This document shows positions 28,081 to 37,173 of a DNA stretch of 64,000 nt, piece by piece. Where the stretch lies: assembly GCA_028869255.1 (NCBI GenBank), contig CP110972.1:749001-813000 (forward strand), read 5' to 3'. Source of the stretch: Pseudomonas poae (lineage in GTDB: Bacteria > Pseudomonadota > Gammaproteobacteria > Pseudomonadales > Pseudomonadaceae). The number at the start of each line of letters is the position of its first letter. The stretch's first letter is position 1. The position numbers and the translations under genes were made by a program. The notes below the pieces were generated by a model. The model searched no databases, was not told the origin of the DNA, and saw nothing but the letters and a program-made list of their open reading frames with translations.

Positions 28081-28350
28081 CCTGACAGTCGACCCCCATT
28101 CAACCGATGCACCACACCCCCAATGTGGGAGCGGGCTTGCTCGCGAAGGCGGTGTCTCGGTGTACATATCCGTTTGCGCGGTATCGGCTGCTGAGGGTTC
28201 CGCTCTTACAGCGGGTCACTCTTGGAAGAGCCCAAAAGTAACCAAAAGGCTCTCGCCCCACCACTCGGCACCTCGCCCAGGCTCGGTGTGCCCTCACTCC
28301 GGCCAGCGTGGTTTAACGGGGCGTCTGAGATCAACATCCAAAGCCAAGTC

Positions 28351-28459
28351 AAAAGCTGATCTGCTCTTCTGTGGGAGCGGGCTTGCCCGCGATGGCGGTG
28401 TGTCGGTCGCGGATCTGTTACCTGACCCACCGCATTCGCAAGCAAGCCCCTCCCTACAT
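28351..28459. repeat. Direct-repeat copy 2 extending into a REPIN
   Basis: The 48-base direct repeat continues into a REP half at 28370-28395. This is matched in inverse orientation by CGCATTCGCAAGCAAGCCCC at 28431-28450, a diverged arm. The whole gap 28005-28509 contains no credible gene. Confidence 0.75.
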
Positions 28460-28509
28460 TCGACGGTGCGGGTCTCACGCTGTCTGTCGGCCGAAAAAGG
28501 TGCCTTCCC

Positions 28510-29031
28510 ATGCATCAACTGATCCTCGGCGGTGCCCGTTCCGGCAAGAGTCGCCTGGCCGAAAAGCTTGCCAGCGAGAGCGGCTTGCCTGTCATCTACA
28601 TCGCCACCAGCCAACCGCTGGATGGTGAGATGAACGAGCGCGTTGCCCTGCATCGTCAGCGCCGTCCGGATCACTGGGGGCTGATTGAAGAACCCGTCGA
28701 ACTGGCGCGGGTGCTACGCGAAAACGCGGCGGCCGGTCGCTGCCTGTTGGTGGACTGCCTGACCCTCTGGCTGACCAATCTGCTGATGCTAGAAGACCCG
28801 GCGCGCCTGGCATTCGAGCGCGACCAACTCCTTCAAACCCTGGCTGCGCTGCCGGGGGAAATTATTTTTGTCAGCAACGAGACCGGTTTGGGTGTCGTGC
28901 CGCTGGGCGAATTGACTCGCCGCTATGTGGATGAGGCCGGTTGGCTGCATCAAGCTTTGGCCGAGCGCTGTCAGCGTGTTGTCCTGACGGTTGCCGGCCT
29001 GCCCCTGACTTTGAAAGGTACTGCGTTATGA
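28510..29031 (+). CDS. cobU: Adenosylcobinamide kinase / GTP guanylyltransferase
   Basis: CobU (CobP in Pseudomonas naming) phosphorylates adenosylcobinamide and then activates it as the GDP derivative. The 173-residue protein has a P-loop in [14 protein letters not shown], the guanylylated histidine in [12 protein letters not shown] and [14 protein letters not shown]. It starts a second block of B12 genes; whether the upstream riboswitch transcript reaches it past 505 bases of repeats is unclear. Confidence 0.94.
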   Translation: MHQLILGGARSGKSRLAEKLASESGLPVIYIATSQPLDGEMNERVALHRQRRPDHWGLIEEPVELARVLRENAAAGRCLLVDCLTLWLTNLLMLEDPARLAFERDQLLQTLAALPGEIIFVSNETGLGVVPLGELTRRYVDEAGWLHQALAERCQRVVLTVAGLPLTLKGTAL

Positions 29032-30083
29032 CTGACACCTGGTGGCTCAACCCTTGTAAGGCAATCGACGACCAAGCGTACGAAGGCGCCCTGGCACGCC
29101 AGCAGCAATTGACCAAACCCGCCGGCTCGCTCGGTCAGCTGGAAGCAGTGGCGGTGCAGTTGGCCGGGCTGCAAGGTCGGGTCAAGCCGTTGGTGGAGCA
29201 GGTATGGATCGCCATTTTTGCCGGTGATCATGGTGTGGTTGCCGAGGGTGTGTCGGCGTTTCCTCAGGAAGTGACCGGGCAGATGCTGCATAACTTTGTC
29301 ACCGGCGGCGCGGCCATCAGTGTGTTGGCGCGCCAGTTGGAGGCGCAGCTGGAAGTGGTCGATCTCGGCACGGTCACGCCATCACTCAACTTACCGGGTG
29401 TGCGTCACCTGAACATTGGCGCGGGCACCGCCAATTTCGTCAACGGCCCGGCGATGACTGAGGCTCAGGGGCGGCTGGCCCTGCAAGCCGGTCGCGACAG
29501 TGCACGTCGGGCATTGGAAAGCGGCGCCCAGCTGTTTATCGGCGGCGAGATGGGCATCGGCAATACCACCGCCGCGAGTGCTTTGGCGTGCGCGTTGCTC
29601 GACTGCCAGGTCAGTGACCTGACCGGCCCAGGCACCGGTTTGAATGCCCAGGGCGTCAGCCACAAGGTGGCGGTCATTGAGCGCGCACTGGCGCTGCATG
29701 CCGGGCAGCGCGATGACGCGCTGCACACCCTGTTCAATCTTGGTGGCTTTGAGGTGGCTGCGCTGGTCGGGGCTTATCTGGCCTGTGCCCAGGAGGGCAT
29801 TGTGGTGTTGGTGGACGGCTTTATCTGCACCGTCGCCGCGCTGGTCGCCACCCGTCTGAACCCGGGCTGCCGCGAATGGCTGGTGTTTGGCCATCGTGGC
29901 GCCGAGCCTGGCCACCGCCATGTGCTGCAAAGCCTTGAGGCACAGCCGCTGCTGGAACTCGGCCTGCGCCTGGGCGAGGGCAGTGGCGCTGCGCTGGCAG
30001 TGCCGTTGCTGCGTCTGGCGTGCGCGCTGCACGGGCAGATGGCGACGTTCGCCGAAGCTGCCGTGGCAGACCGCCCGGCATGA
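29028..30083 (+). CDS. cobT: Nicotinate-nucleotide:dimethylbenzimidazole phosphoribosyltransferase
   Basis: CobT (CobU in Pseudomonas naming) makes alpha-ribazole phosphate from the BluB product. The 351-residue protein has [27 protein letters not shown] and [16 protein letters not shown]. The catalytic glutamate lies in [14 protein letters not shown] near the C-terminus. ATG 29028 overlaps the cobU stop; the longer frame from 28941 lies inside cobU. Confidence 0.95.
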   Translation: MTDTWWLNPCKAIDDQAYEGALARQQQLTKPAGSLGQLEAVAVQLAGLQGRVKPLVEQVWIAIFAGDHGVVAEGVSAFPQEVTGQMLHNFVTGGAAISVLARQLEAQLEVVDLGTVTPSLNLPGVRHLNIGAGTANFVNGPAMTEAQGRLALQAGRDSARRALESGAQLFIGGEMGIGNTTAASALACALLDCQVSDLTGPGTGLNAQGVSHKVAVIERALALHAGQRDDALHTLFNLGGFEVAALVGAYLACAQEGIVVLVDGFICTVAALVATRLNPGCREWLVFGHRGAEPGHRHVLQSLEAQPLLELGLRLGEGSGAALAVPLLRLACALHGQMATFAEAAVADRPA

Positions 30084-30655
30084 CCTTGCACCTGGACCTC
30101 CTGCGCCACGGCGAAACCGAACTGGGCGGCGGCCTGCGCGGCAGCCTCGACGATGCACTGACCGCCACGGGCTGGGCGCAGATGCGCGCTGCTGTGGTGG
30201 CGCGTGGGCCGTGGGACCGGTTGATCAGTTCCCCGCTGCAACGTTGCGCGTTGTTCGCGCAGGAATTGGGCGCGCAACTCAAGGTGCCGGTCAGCCTGGA
30301 AAAGGACCTGCAAGAGCTGCATTTCGGCGCCTGGGAAGGGCACAGTGCGGCGGCGCTGATGCGCACCGATGCCGAAGGGTTGGGCCGGTTCTGGGCGGAT
30401 CCCTACAGTTTCACGCCGCCTGAGGGTGAGCCGGTCAGTGAATTTTCCGAACGCGTTCTCGGCGCCGTCCTACGTTTGCATCAGGCGTATGCCGGTGAGC
30501 GCGTGTTGCTGATCAGCCACGGTGGCGTGATGCGCTTGCTGCTGGCGCAAGCGCGGGGTTTGCCTCGGGAACAGTTGCTGAATGTCGAAGTCGGCCACGG
30601 TGGGCTGTTTAGCCTGCAGGTCGCAGCGCACGGCGTATTAAAGGAAGTCGAGTAA
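30080..30655 (+). CDS. cobC: Alpha-ribazole phosphatase (histidine phosphatase family)
   Basis: CobC removes the phosphate from alpha-ribazole phosphate before or after ligand attachment. The 191-residue protein has the phosphoglycerate-mutase-type motif [27 protein letters not shown] and the second histidine in [15 protein letters not shown] overlaps the cobT stop. It should not be confused with the aminotransferase called CobC in Pseudomonas. Confidence 0.9.
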   Translation: MTLHLDLLRHGETELGGGLRGSLDDALTATGWAQMRAAVVARGPWDRLISSPLQRCALFAQELGAQLKVPVSLEKDLQELHFGAWEGHSAAALMRTDAEGLGRFWADPYSFTPPEGEPVSEFSERVLGAVLRLHQAYAGERVLLISHGGVMRLLLAQARGLPREQLLNVEVGHGGLFSLQVAAHGVLKEVE

Positions 30656-30657
30656 AC

Positions 30658-31386
30658 ATGCTGCCATTCTGGATCGCCCTGCAATTTCTCAGCAGCCTGC
30701 CGATTCGTCTGCCGGGCATGCCGCAGCCTCAGGAACTGGGGCGTTCGCTGCTGTTTTATCCGCTGGTCGGGTTGTTGTTCGGCGTGCTGTTATGGGGGCT
30801 GAATAGCGCGTTGCTCGGCGCACCGTTGTTGTTGCATGCCGCGCTATTGCTGACGGCCTGGGTGTTGCTCAGCGGCGGTCTGCACCTGGACGGCCTGGCG
30901 GACAGCGCCGATGCCTGGCTGGGTGGCTTTGGCGACCGCGAGCGCACCCTCACCATCATGAAAGACCCGCGCAGCGGGCCGATTGCGGTGGTCACCCTGG
31001 GCCTGGTGATGCTGCTCAAGTTCACGGCGTTGGTGGCACTGATCGAACAGCACAATAGCGCAGCGTTGATCCTCGCGCCGCTGATCGGGCGGGCGTCGAT
31101 GCTGGCGTTGTTTCTTACCACGCGGTATGTGCGCGCCGGTGGTTTGGGCCAGGCATTGTCGGATCATTTACCGCGTGTTGTCGGCCAACAGGTGCTGATC
31201 CTCAGCGGCCTGGCCTGCGTCCTGATCGGTGGGGTCAGTGGCGGGATCGCCGTACTGCTCGCGGCCGTGTGCTTTATGGGCTTGCGCCAGCTGATGCTCA
31301 ATCGCCTGGGCGGCACCACCGGCGATACGGCCGGCGCCTTGCTGGAGTTGCTGGAAGTCGCGGTATTGGTCGGCCTGGCGCTGTAA
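30658..31386 (+). CDS. cobS: Adenosylcobinamide-GDP ribazoletransferase (cobalamin synthase)
   Basis: CobS (CobV) is the membrane enzyme that joins AdoCbi-GDP to alpha-ribazole. The 242-residue protein has five or six hydrophobic segments. It carries the acidic motif GGLHLDGLADSADAWLGG, with FGDRERTLTIMKDPRSGPIA immediately after. It follows cobC by 2 bases and closes the pathway. No terminator is visible before the marR promoter. Confidence 0.94.
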   Translation: MLPFWIALQFLSSLPIRLPGMPQPQELGRSLLFYPLVGLLFGVLLWGLNSALLGAPLLLHAALLLTAWVLLSGGLHLDGLADSADAWLGGFGDRERTLTIMKDPRSGPIAVVTLGLVMLLKFTALVALIEQHNSAALILAPLIGRASMLALFLTTRYVRAGGLGQALSDHLPRVVGQQVLILSGLACVLIGGVSGGIAVLLAAVCFMGLRQLMLNRLGGTTGDTAGALLELLEVAVLVGLAL

Positions 31387-31393
31387 CACTTTC

Positions 31394-31424
31394 TTGCATT
31401 TCCTTAATCGCGGGTATATACACG
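31394..31424 (+). promoter_or_regulatory. Candidate promoter and MarR operator half-site
   Basis: TTGCAT at 31394 and TATACA at 31417 are 17 bases apart. The predicted start falls at or next to the ATG at 31429, so the message could be leaderless. CGCGGGTATATACACG (31409-31424) overlaps the -10 and matches most of the perfect palindrome found before the transporter. Confidence 0.55.
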
Positions 31425-31428
31425 TTCC

Positions 31429-31833
31429 ATGCTTGCCTCCCAATGTTTATGCACCAACCTGCGACGTGCCGCCCGTGGCGTCAGCAGGCATTACGACGGC
31501 GCTCTCGACGGCTTCGGGATCAACGTCGCCCAGTATTCTTTGCTGTGTAACCTGCAGCGTCTCGACCAACCGAGCATTTCCAGCCTGGCCGAAGCCATGG
31601 GCCTGGATCGCAGCACCCTGGGGCGCAACCTGCGGGTGCTGGAAGGCGAGGGCCTGGTGCAGTTGGTTGAGGGCGATGACCTGCGCAACCGCCTGGTGGT
31701 GTTGACCGCAGCCGGTGAAGAGCGACTGGCCGCAGCATTGCCCGCGTGGGAAGCGGCGCAGCAGAAATTGATCGATCAACTGGGCGCGGAAAAACGCGAA
31801 ACCCTGTTGGCCTTGCTGGATGAACTCGCCTGA
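31429..31833 (+). CDS. MarR-family transcriptional regulator
   Basis: The 134-residue winged-helix repressor has FGINVAQYSLLCNLQR, SISSLAEAMGLDRSTLGRNLRVLE (recognition helix) and the wing GDDLRNRLVVLTAAGEERL. It probably controls itself and the downstream MFS gene through the two related sites. No ribosome site is visible before the ATG, consistent with a leaderless transcript. The cysteines near the N-terminus (SQCLCTNL) could make it redox-sensitive, which would fit the downstream peroxidase; this is inference. Confidence 0.88.
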   Translation: MLASQCLCTNLRRAARGVSRHYDGALDGFGINVAQYSLLCNLQRLDQPSISSLAEAMGLDRSTLGRNLRVLEGEGLVQLVEGDDLRNRLVVLTAAGEERLAAALPAWEAAQQKLIDQLGAEKRETLLALLDELA

Positions 31834-31855
31834 ACGCGTGTTTGTTCGAATACAA

Positions 31856-31871
31856 GCGGGTATATACCCGC
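31856..31871. promoter_or_regulatory. Perfect 16-bp palindrome, candidate MarR operator
   Basis: GCGGGTATATACCCGC lies 16 bases before the MFS start. A near copy overlaps the marR promoter, so one regulator probably reads both. The ribosome site CGGAG lies between it and the ATG. Confidence 0.7.
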
Positions 31872-31887
31872 GAACGGAGAATAAGAA

Positions 31888-33097
31888 ATGACCTCGATGT
31901 GGCGCACCAGTGGCTGGATTCTTGTGGGGAGTGCGCTGATCCTGGCGTTGTCCTTGGGTGTGCGGCACGGTTTCGGCCTGTTTCTGGCGCCGATGAGCAG
32001 CGAATTCGGCTGGGGCCGTGAGACGTTTGCGTTTGCTATTGCCCTGCAAAACCTGATCTGGGGCCTGGCGCAGCCGGTTTACCGGCGCCCTGGCCGACCG
32101 GTTCGGCGCCACCAAAGCGGTGTTTGTCGGTGGCGTGCTGTACGCCCTGGGCCTGGTGTTGATGGGGATGTCCGATTCGGCGTGGTCGTTATCCCTGAGT
32201 GCAGGCTTGCTGATTGGCATTGGCCTGTCCGGTACTTCGTTCTCAGTGATTCTCGGCGTGGTCGGGCGTGCCGTGGCGCCGGAAAAACGCAGCATGGCCA
32301 TGGGCATCGCCAGTGCGGCCGGTTCGTTCGGTCAGTTCGCCATGGTGCCCGGCACCTTGGGCCTGATCAGCTGGTTGGGCTGGTCGGCCGCCTTGCTCGC
32401 ATTGGGCTTGATGGTGGCGTTGATCCTGCCGCTGGTCAGCATGCTCAAGGACAAGCCGCTGCCCGTCATGGCTGGTCAGCAAACCTTGCGTGAAGCGCTG
32501 AAGGAAGCTTGCTCCCACTCCGGATTCTGGCTGCTGGCGTTCGGTTTTTTTGTCTGCGGTTTCCAAGTGGTGTTTATCGGTGTGCACCTGCCGGCCTATC
32601 TGGTGGACCAGCACTTGCCGGCTACCGTCGGCACCACGGTGTTGGCGCTGATTGGGTTGTTCAATATCTTCGGGACTTACACCGCCGGGTGGCTGGGTGG
32701 GCGCATGTCCAAGCCGCGCTTGCTGACCGGTTTGTACCTGCTGCGGGCGGTGGTGATCGTGCTGTTCCTGTGGGCGCCGGTCACGGAAGTGACGGCCTAC
32801 CTGTTCGGCATGGCCATGGGCTTTTTGTGGTTATCCACTGTGCCGCTGACCAACGGCACGGTCGCTACCCTGTTTGGCGTGCGAAACCTCTCGATGCTCG
32901 GTGGGATCGTGTTCCTGTTCCACCAGTTGGGATCGTTCCTCGGCGGTTGGCTGGGCGGGGTAGTCTATGATCGAACCGGTAACTACGATTTGATCTGGCA
33001 GGTAGCGATTCTGCTGAGCCTGCTCGCCGCCGCACTGAATTGGCCGGTGCGTGAGCGGCCAGTGGCGCGTTTACAGGCGCAGATGGAGGCGGCATGA
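31888..33097 (+). CDS. MFS transporter, frameshifted as read
   Basis: This twelve-helix major facilitator resembles the oxalate/formate antiporter-like and monocarboxylate group ([27 protein letters not shown]). The frame breaks at CAGCCGGTTTACC (GG at 32076-32077). Removing one G gives [29 protein letters not shown], which contains the loop 2-3 motif, and a 402-residue product. The start has GGAG at proper spacing. The TGA overlaps the next small gene. It may import or export the MarR ligand. Confidence 0.88.
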
Positions 33098-33213
33098 GTA
33101 TAGCGTTACGCGGTTTGATAGCCGCTGCGGGGTTGTTGCTGGTGCTGCTGGCCTGGTGGGGCTGGCAGCGCGGCGGGCTGGCGTTGATGCAACTGGGTAT
33201 GTCGATCTGTTAA
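33094..33213 (+). CDS. 39-residue single-pass membrane protein
   Basis: ATG at 33094 overlaps the MFS stop (ATGA) and the frame ends with TAA at 33211. The product has a hydrophobic core ([17 protein letters not shown]) followed by [15 protein letters not shown]. The overlap, the bacterial membrane-protein composition and GGAGG at 33085-33089 ahead of the start argue for translation. The function is unknown; it could be a transporter accessory peptide. I recall similar short proteins after this transporter in other pseudomonads but cannot check. Confidence 0.65.
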   Translation: MSIALRGLIAAAGLLLVLLAWWGWQRGGLALMQLGMSIC

Positions 33214-33248
33214 GTTCGGTCTCTGAACTCTTTAAAGGACGTTTCGAC

Positions 33249-33803
33249 ATGCAGATGCGCTGGCTTGCAGTTCCCGTGCTGATGGCCGCTTTTGGCGGCG
33301 TGGCGATGGCCGCCGATTGCCCGCCTTTGCTCGAAGGCCAATTACCCAAGTTGCGCGCCAAGGAATCCATCGATCTGTGCCAGCGCTTTGCCGGTAAGCC
33401 CCTGGTCATCGTCAACACCGCCAGCTTTTGCGGGTTCGCGCCGCAATTCAAAGGCCTTGAAGCCTTGTACCAGCGCTACAAGGGCGAAGGGCTGGAGGTG
33501 ATCGGCGTGCCGTCCGATGACTTCAAACAGGAAGCCAAGACCGGCGAGGAAACCGCCAAGGTCTGCTACGTGAATTACGGCGTGACCTTCACCATGACCG
33601 AGCCGCAGAAGGTCAAGGGGCCGGATGCGGCGCACCTGTTCAAGGTGCTGGCGCAGCAGACCGATACGCCGCCGAAGTGGAATTTCTACAAGTATGTGGT
33701 GGACCGCCAGGGCAAAGTGATTGCCAACTTCTCCAGCCTGACCAAGCCGGACAGCCCGGAACTGATCAAGGCGGTGGAGCAGGCAATCGCGTCCAAGCCC
33801 TGA
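33249..33803 (+). CDS. Glutathione peroxidase family protein, exported
   Basis: The 184-residue thiol peroxidase has an N-terminal signal ([19 protein letters not shown]), so it is probably periplasmic. The peroxidatic residue is cysteine C61 in VNTASFCGF, not selenocysteine. VIGVPSDDF and [15 protein letters not shown] follow. AAAGGA precedes ATG 33249. It lies 35 bases after the 39-residue gene and is likely the last gene of the MarR/MFS cassette. Confidence 0.88.
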   Translation: MQMRWLAVPVLMAAFGGVAMAADCPPLLEGQLPKLRAKESIDLCQRFAGKPLVIVNTASFCGFAPQFKGLEALYQRYKGEGLEVIGVPSDDFKQEAKTGEETAKVCYVNYGVTFTMTEPQKVKGPDAAHLFKVLAQQTDTPPKWNFYKYVVDRQGKVIANFSSLTKPDSPELIKAVEQAIASKP

Positions 33804-33815
33804 TTGCCAGCCACT

Positions 33816-33857
33816 AAAAAGCCCCGCCTCCTTTGCAGGAGAGCGGGGCTTTTTTAC
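33816..33857. terminator. Bidirectional terminator between peroxidase and porin genes
   Basis: AAAAAGCCCCGC...GCGGGGCTTTTTT, with an inner CTCCT/AGGAG pair, forms a long stem with T tracts on both strands. It serves the two convergent genes. Confidence 0.93.
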
Positions 33858-33868
33858 ACCGGTCCGGA

Positions 33869-35152
33869 TCAGAAGGTGTAGGTCATGCCCAGGCCGAAAC
33901 CGTTGGCACTGTTTTCGTACTTGGCGCGGTAGCTGGCTGTCGAAGGTGGGTTGGCAGTCTGATTGACCTTGACGTCTTCTTCTTGCAGGTACGAGTACGC
34001 CAGGTCGACGGTCATGTTATCCATGACTTTATAGCCCAGGCCCACACTGAAGATCGTCCGGTCGCCGGTAGGGATGCGTGGCGAACGATCAGTGTTGTTG
34101 GTTGGCGACTGGTCGAAGGTCAGGCCGGTACGCAGCACCACTTGCTTGGTCAACTGGTACGAGGTGCCCACGGCGTAGGCCCAGGTGTCGTGCCAGTTTT
34201 GTTCTTCGGTGATGGAGCTAAGTTGGCTAGGTGCCAGCAAGCCGCCGGCAGCCGTGACACCTTCGTTGTTGACGGTGATCTCTTTCAGGCGACTCCAGCG
34301 CGTCCAGGTGGCACCGCCGTACAGTTTCCAGGCGTCGGTCAGGTCTTGGGTGACCGACAGATCGTAGGACTCGGGGGTGTCGATTTTCAGCGAGGCGTCG
34401 TAACGGTTGTTACGCAGGAAGCCCTGGGTCGGCGTAGGGCCCGATACTTCGGTGTGGCCGTCGAGCTTGTACTTGACCTTCGAGTGGTAGGTCAGGCCCA
34501 CGCGAGTGGTATCGGTTGCCTGGACCAATACGCCGACGTTAAAGCCCAGGGCAGTATCGTCACCCTTGATTTTGACATTGGTGTCACTGACGGCCGGGTT
34601 AAGGGTCCTGTCCGATTCCAGCACGCCGGAAATCCGGTTGATGGTCGGGCCGAAACCAATCGACACACGGTCATTGAACGCGTAGCTGACAGTTGGCTGG
34701 AAGGTCATGACCTTCACTTCGCTCTTGCTGCCGAAGCCACGGCCCTGGAAGCCGTTTTCATAGTCGGTCACCAGGCCAAACGGTGCATAGACGCCGAAGC
34801 CGATGGCCCACTGATCGTTGAGTTTGTTGGTGTAGAAACCGAATGGCACCGCGGTGAACGGAACCATGTCACCTTTGTTGGAACCGCGAGAGTTGCCGCC
34901 GGTATCGCTGATGTCGGTCGAGGCGTCAATGGCTGCGACGCCACCGGTGATTTGCTGGCCATTCAGGCGGGCCATACCGGCAGGGTTACCGTAAACAGTG
35001 CTTGCATCATCGGCAGAAGAAGAGCGACCTGCGAAACCCGTACCCATCCCGCTGACGCTCTGTTCATTGAGGGCAAAGCCGCTTGCGAACAGTTGGGAGG
35101 ATGCCATGGCAACGGCGAGGCTAAGTGTGGTCTTGAGCATTACTTTTTTCAT
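33869..35152 (-). CDS. OmpP1/FadL/TodX-type outer-membrane hydrophobic-substrate channel
   Basis: The 427-residue protein has a signal peptide (LSLAVAMASSQLFASG). The FadL hatch motif follows at the mature N-terminus (FALNEQSVSGMGTGFAGRSSSADDASTVYGNPAGMARL), then beta-strands ending in phenylalanine (GLGMTYTF). It imports long-chain fatty acids or other hydrophobic compounds. It stands alone, with its promoter in 35153-35298. Confidence 0.92.
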   Translation of the reverse strand: MKKVMLKTTLSLAVAMASSQLFASGFALNEQSVSGMGTGFAGRSSSADDASTVYGNPAGMARLNGQQITGGVAAIDASTDISDTGGNSRGSNKGDMVPFTAVPFGFYTNKLNDQWAIGFGVYAPFGLVTDYENGFQGRGFGSKSEVKVMTFQPTVSYAFNDRVSIGFGPTINRISGVLESDRTLNPAVSDTNVKIKGDDTALGFNVGVLVQATDTTRVGLTYHSKVKYKLDGHTEVSGPTPTQGFLRNNRYDASLKIDTPESYDLSVTQDLTDAWKLYGGATWTRWSRLKEITVNNEGVTAAGGLLAPSQLSSITEEQNWHDTWAYAVGTSYQLTKQVVLRTGLTFDQSPTNNTDRSPRIPTGDRTIFSVGLGYKVMDNMTVDLAYSYLQEEDVKVNQTANPPSTASYRAKYENSANGFGLGMTYTF

Positions 35153-35298
35153 TATTAGAACTCCGTGGTGATCACCGCTGCGGAAAGTATCAATAAATTT
35201 AAGATCGCGCTATAGGCTGTAATACTGGAGATAGAGCGGTTTTGTAGGACAATCCGACCAAAATTCTGTGTTTTTGGCGAATCTTGCAAATTGCCCGG

Positions 35299-35782
35299 TC
35301 AGCAAACCGCGTGATTCATGGGTGAAACACAGGTTTGCCAGGCGAGCGTGAAATCGCGCAGCCGTCCTTGTGGATGAAAAATTTCTTTCCAGATACGTGC
35401 CATGGCCAAAACATCACCAGGCGGCGGGGAGGGCGGGGCTGTGTTGTTCCACCAGCAGCCAGGCGATCGCGGTGGCGTAACGCAGGTTGACTGTGAGTTC
35501 AAGCTGCGGCGCGCTGAGGAAGGCGTGTTGGCTGGCCAGCCCGCGTACCAGGCTGGCGCGCTCGGGGTCCAGCGCCAGGTAGTTGTCCCATAAGGCGCGG
35601 TGGCGGGGTTCGGTGATGCTGTACAGGCCGTGGCCGCGCCGGTCGTGCAAGGCCGAGCCGAGTTCCGATTGGCTGGCGGCAATGCCCAACAACAGGGACT
35701 CAGCAGTCGGGTTATGGCGGCCCAGATACATCAACGTCGGCCGGATCACATAACGACACAATTCGCTGGCGGCGATACCCAT
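35299..35782 (-). CDS. Lysozyme-like/phage-structural-type protein, frameshifted as read
   Basis: The first part (MGIAASELCRYVIRPTLMYLG, then ESLLLGIAASQSELG, GHGLYSITEPRHRALWDNYLAL) resembles small phage-associated proteins with a lysozyme-like fold, as I remember them. A stop comes early because of an extra G in GGGG at 35426-35429. Removing it continues ALPPPGDVLAMARIWKEIFHPQG and gives 160 residues ending NHAVC. No other phage gene is nearby, so it may be domesticated. Function is not assigned. Confidence 0.6.
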
Positions 35783-36005
35783 ACATGCCTCAATCCGTGA
35801 AAGTGGTCGACGAGCCTGAGAGGGGGGCTTGGCAGCGGTTGAATCGGATCTCAGGCTCGTCGCAAGCGGATCATGCCGCTTGAGTTGAAGTGTAGTGTCA
35901 TATTTATGATGTAAAGGACTGTTTTTAAAACATCTTCTTCATTCAGTTATAACGGTTATATCTATTTGAACTTAGTGCGAAAGCTCGAGTGCCAAATTTC
36001 AGGCA

Positions 36006-36041
36006 ATAAAAAACCCTGTTTTTTAAACAGGGTTTTTTGTG
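36006..36041. terminator. Strong bidirectional terminator
   Basis: AAAAAACCCTGTTT / AAACAGGGTTTTTT forms a perfect stem with T tracts in both directions. On the minus strand it follows the 73-residue gene by about 20 bases. Confidence 0.9.
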
Positions 36042-36060
36042 TTTCAGCGACTCGGGTCGA

Positions 36061-36282
36061 TCAGGCAACCAGTGCCTGACGGGTACGCTCGATCACGGCC
36101 TGCAGCGGTTCTGCGCTGGAGTATTGATCGGGGTACAGGCGTTCGCTGTGACGAGCGATACCGTGTTCGTTGACCAGGGTGAAGCTGAAGCAGCCTTTGC
36201 GAGCGGCCATGATCAGGCAGTTCATTGGAGCAAAAGCGTTGGTGAGGGTGCGAATGGCATCCTGAGTGTGGATAGTGGACAT
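36061..36282 (-). CDS. Small protein of unknown function (73 aa), possibly DUF3509-like
   Basis: The hydrophilic 73-residue product (MSTIHTQDAIRTLTNAFAPM, then KGCFSFTLVNEHGIARHSERLY, ending LQAVIERTRQALVA) has the layout of the small Pseudomonas DUF3509 proteins, a beta-hairpin followed by a C-terminal helix. That family assignment is from memory and tentative. GGAACACC lies ahead of the ATG and a strong terminator follows, which supports a real single gene. Confidence 0.65.
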   Translation of the reverse strand: MSTIHTQDAIRTLTNAFAPMNCLIMAARKGCFSFTLVNEHGIARHSERLYPDQYSSAEPLQAVIERTRQALVA

Positions 36283-36726
36283 ATTATTGGTGTTCCTACA
36301 AATGACACGGATAAGAACCGTGCAACGTTAAAACGTTCCAGTGACGTTGATCACCATTGATCGAACGAAGAACCCGACTGGAACAAAGCAGCCAGTTTGA
36401 AGCGCTAAGTAAGTTAGGCGCGCTTGGGCTGGCAGGTAGGTACTTAGGAGGGCAGGCAACACAACAGGGGCAAAGGTTCTGGGCCCGGGGTGAAGATCCT
36501 GATCAATTTGCAGGCTGGTTCGGTCAGAGTATTGAGACTTCGCGACACCCTTTGCTTGTTCAAAGGCAGTGTCGTCGCAAGTGATACCTGGAAACCATCG
36601 AGGTGGTCGATCCCGTGTTGTTCAGGGGAGTTGTTCGACCAGAATTGACTTTCAGCTTGGTACTAACGCCGCGGATAGTAACGGATTGAATCAGCGAAGG
36701 GAAGTGTGCTAGTCAAAAAACTTCAA
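36283..36726. other. 444-base stretch without a recognised gene
   Basis: The region is lower in GC than its surroundings. A frame at 36357-36584 on the plus strand has rare codons (TTA, GTA, AGT), no ribosome site and no recognisable product. GTTAAAACGTTCCAGTGACGTTGATC near 36328 may be part of the promoter for the 73-residue gene. Nothing else can be supported. Confidence 0.4.
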
Positions 36727-37032
36727 TCAGCCGCCCAGCAGGCCCCGATAGACCAGCACTGTGGTGGCCGCCGCCAGCGAGCAACCCAGCGCATAAGCCG
36801 CAAGGGTCAGGCGCAGGGACTGTCCGGTCTCTACCACCTTCATCACATCGCCCATGTCATTGATGCGGCCTTCGCCCAACTCGATGCACAGGCTGACGGC
36901 AGTAAACGCCGCCGACAGCAGGATCGCGATGGCAAACAAGGCGCCGTCCGGGGACGGCAGTGCCGCGTTGATCCCCAGGGAAATCGCGCAGATCGCCAGT
37001 AACAACACGGCGAATACCAGAATTCCTTTCAT
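36727..37032 (-). CDS. Small membrane protein of unknown function (101 aa)
   Basis: The product has three predicted membrane helices: residues 3-24 (LVFAVLLLAICAISLGINAAL), 31-50 and about 77-97. A short charged loop (LGEGRINDMGDVMKVVETGQ) lies between the last two. GGGAGGG ends just before the ATG, a good ribosome site, so I consider it real. No family is recognised. Confidence 0.65.
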   Translation of the reverse strand: MKGILVFAVLLLAICAISLGINAALPSPDGALFAIAILLSAAFTAVSLCIELGEGRINDMGDVMKVVETGQSLRLTLAAYALGCSLAAATTVLVYRGLLGG

Positions 37033-37173
37033 CGACCCTCCCGACGTCGCGCTGTAGGCCGTTGAGTGTGGCGAGCCTGGAAAGATTTGAAAAGGCTCTG
37101 TCCTACGTCATCGGTAACATTTTTGCAGGGCGCCGCTTCCAATAACGTTGGGGATAACCCCGCGAATGGCGAC

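Noticed and set aside
36357..36584. 75-residue plus-strand frame in the unassigned gap
   Set aside because: It has rare codons, no ribosome site and no terminator, and its composition is unlike neighbouring genes.
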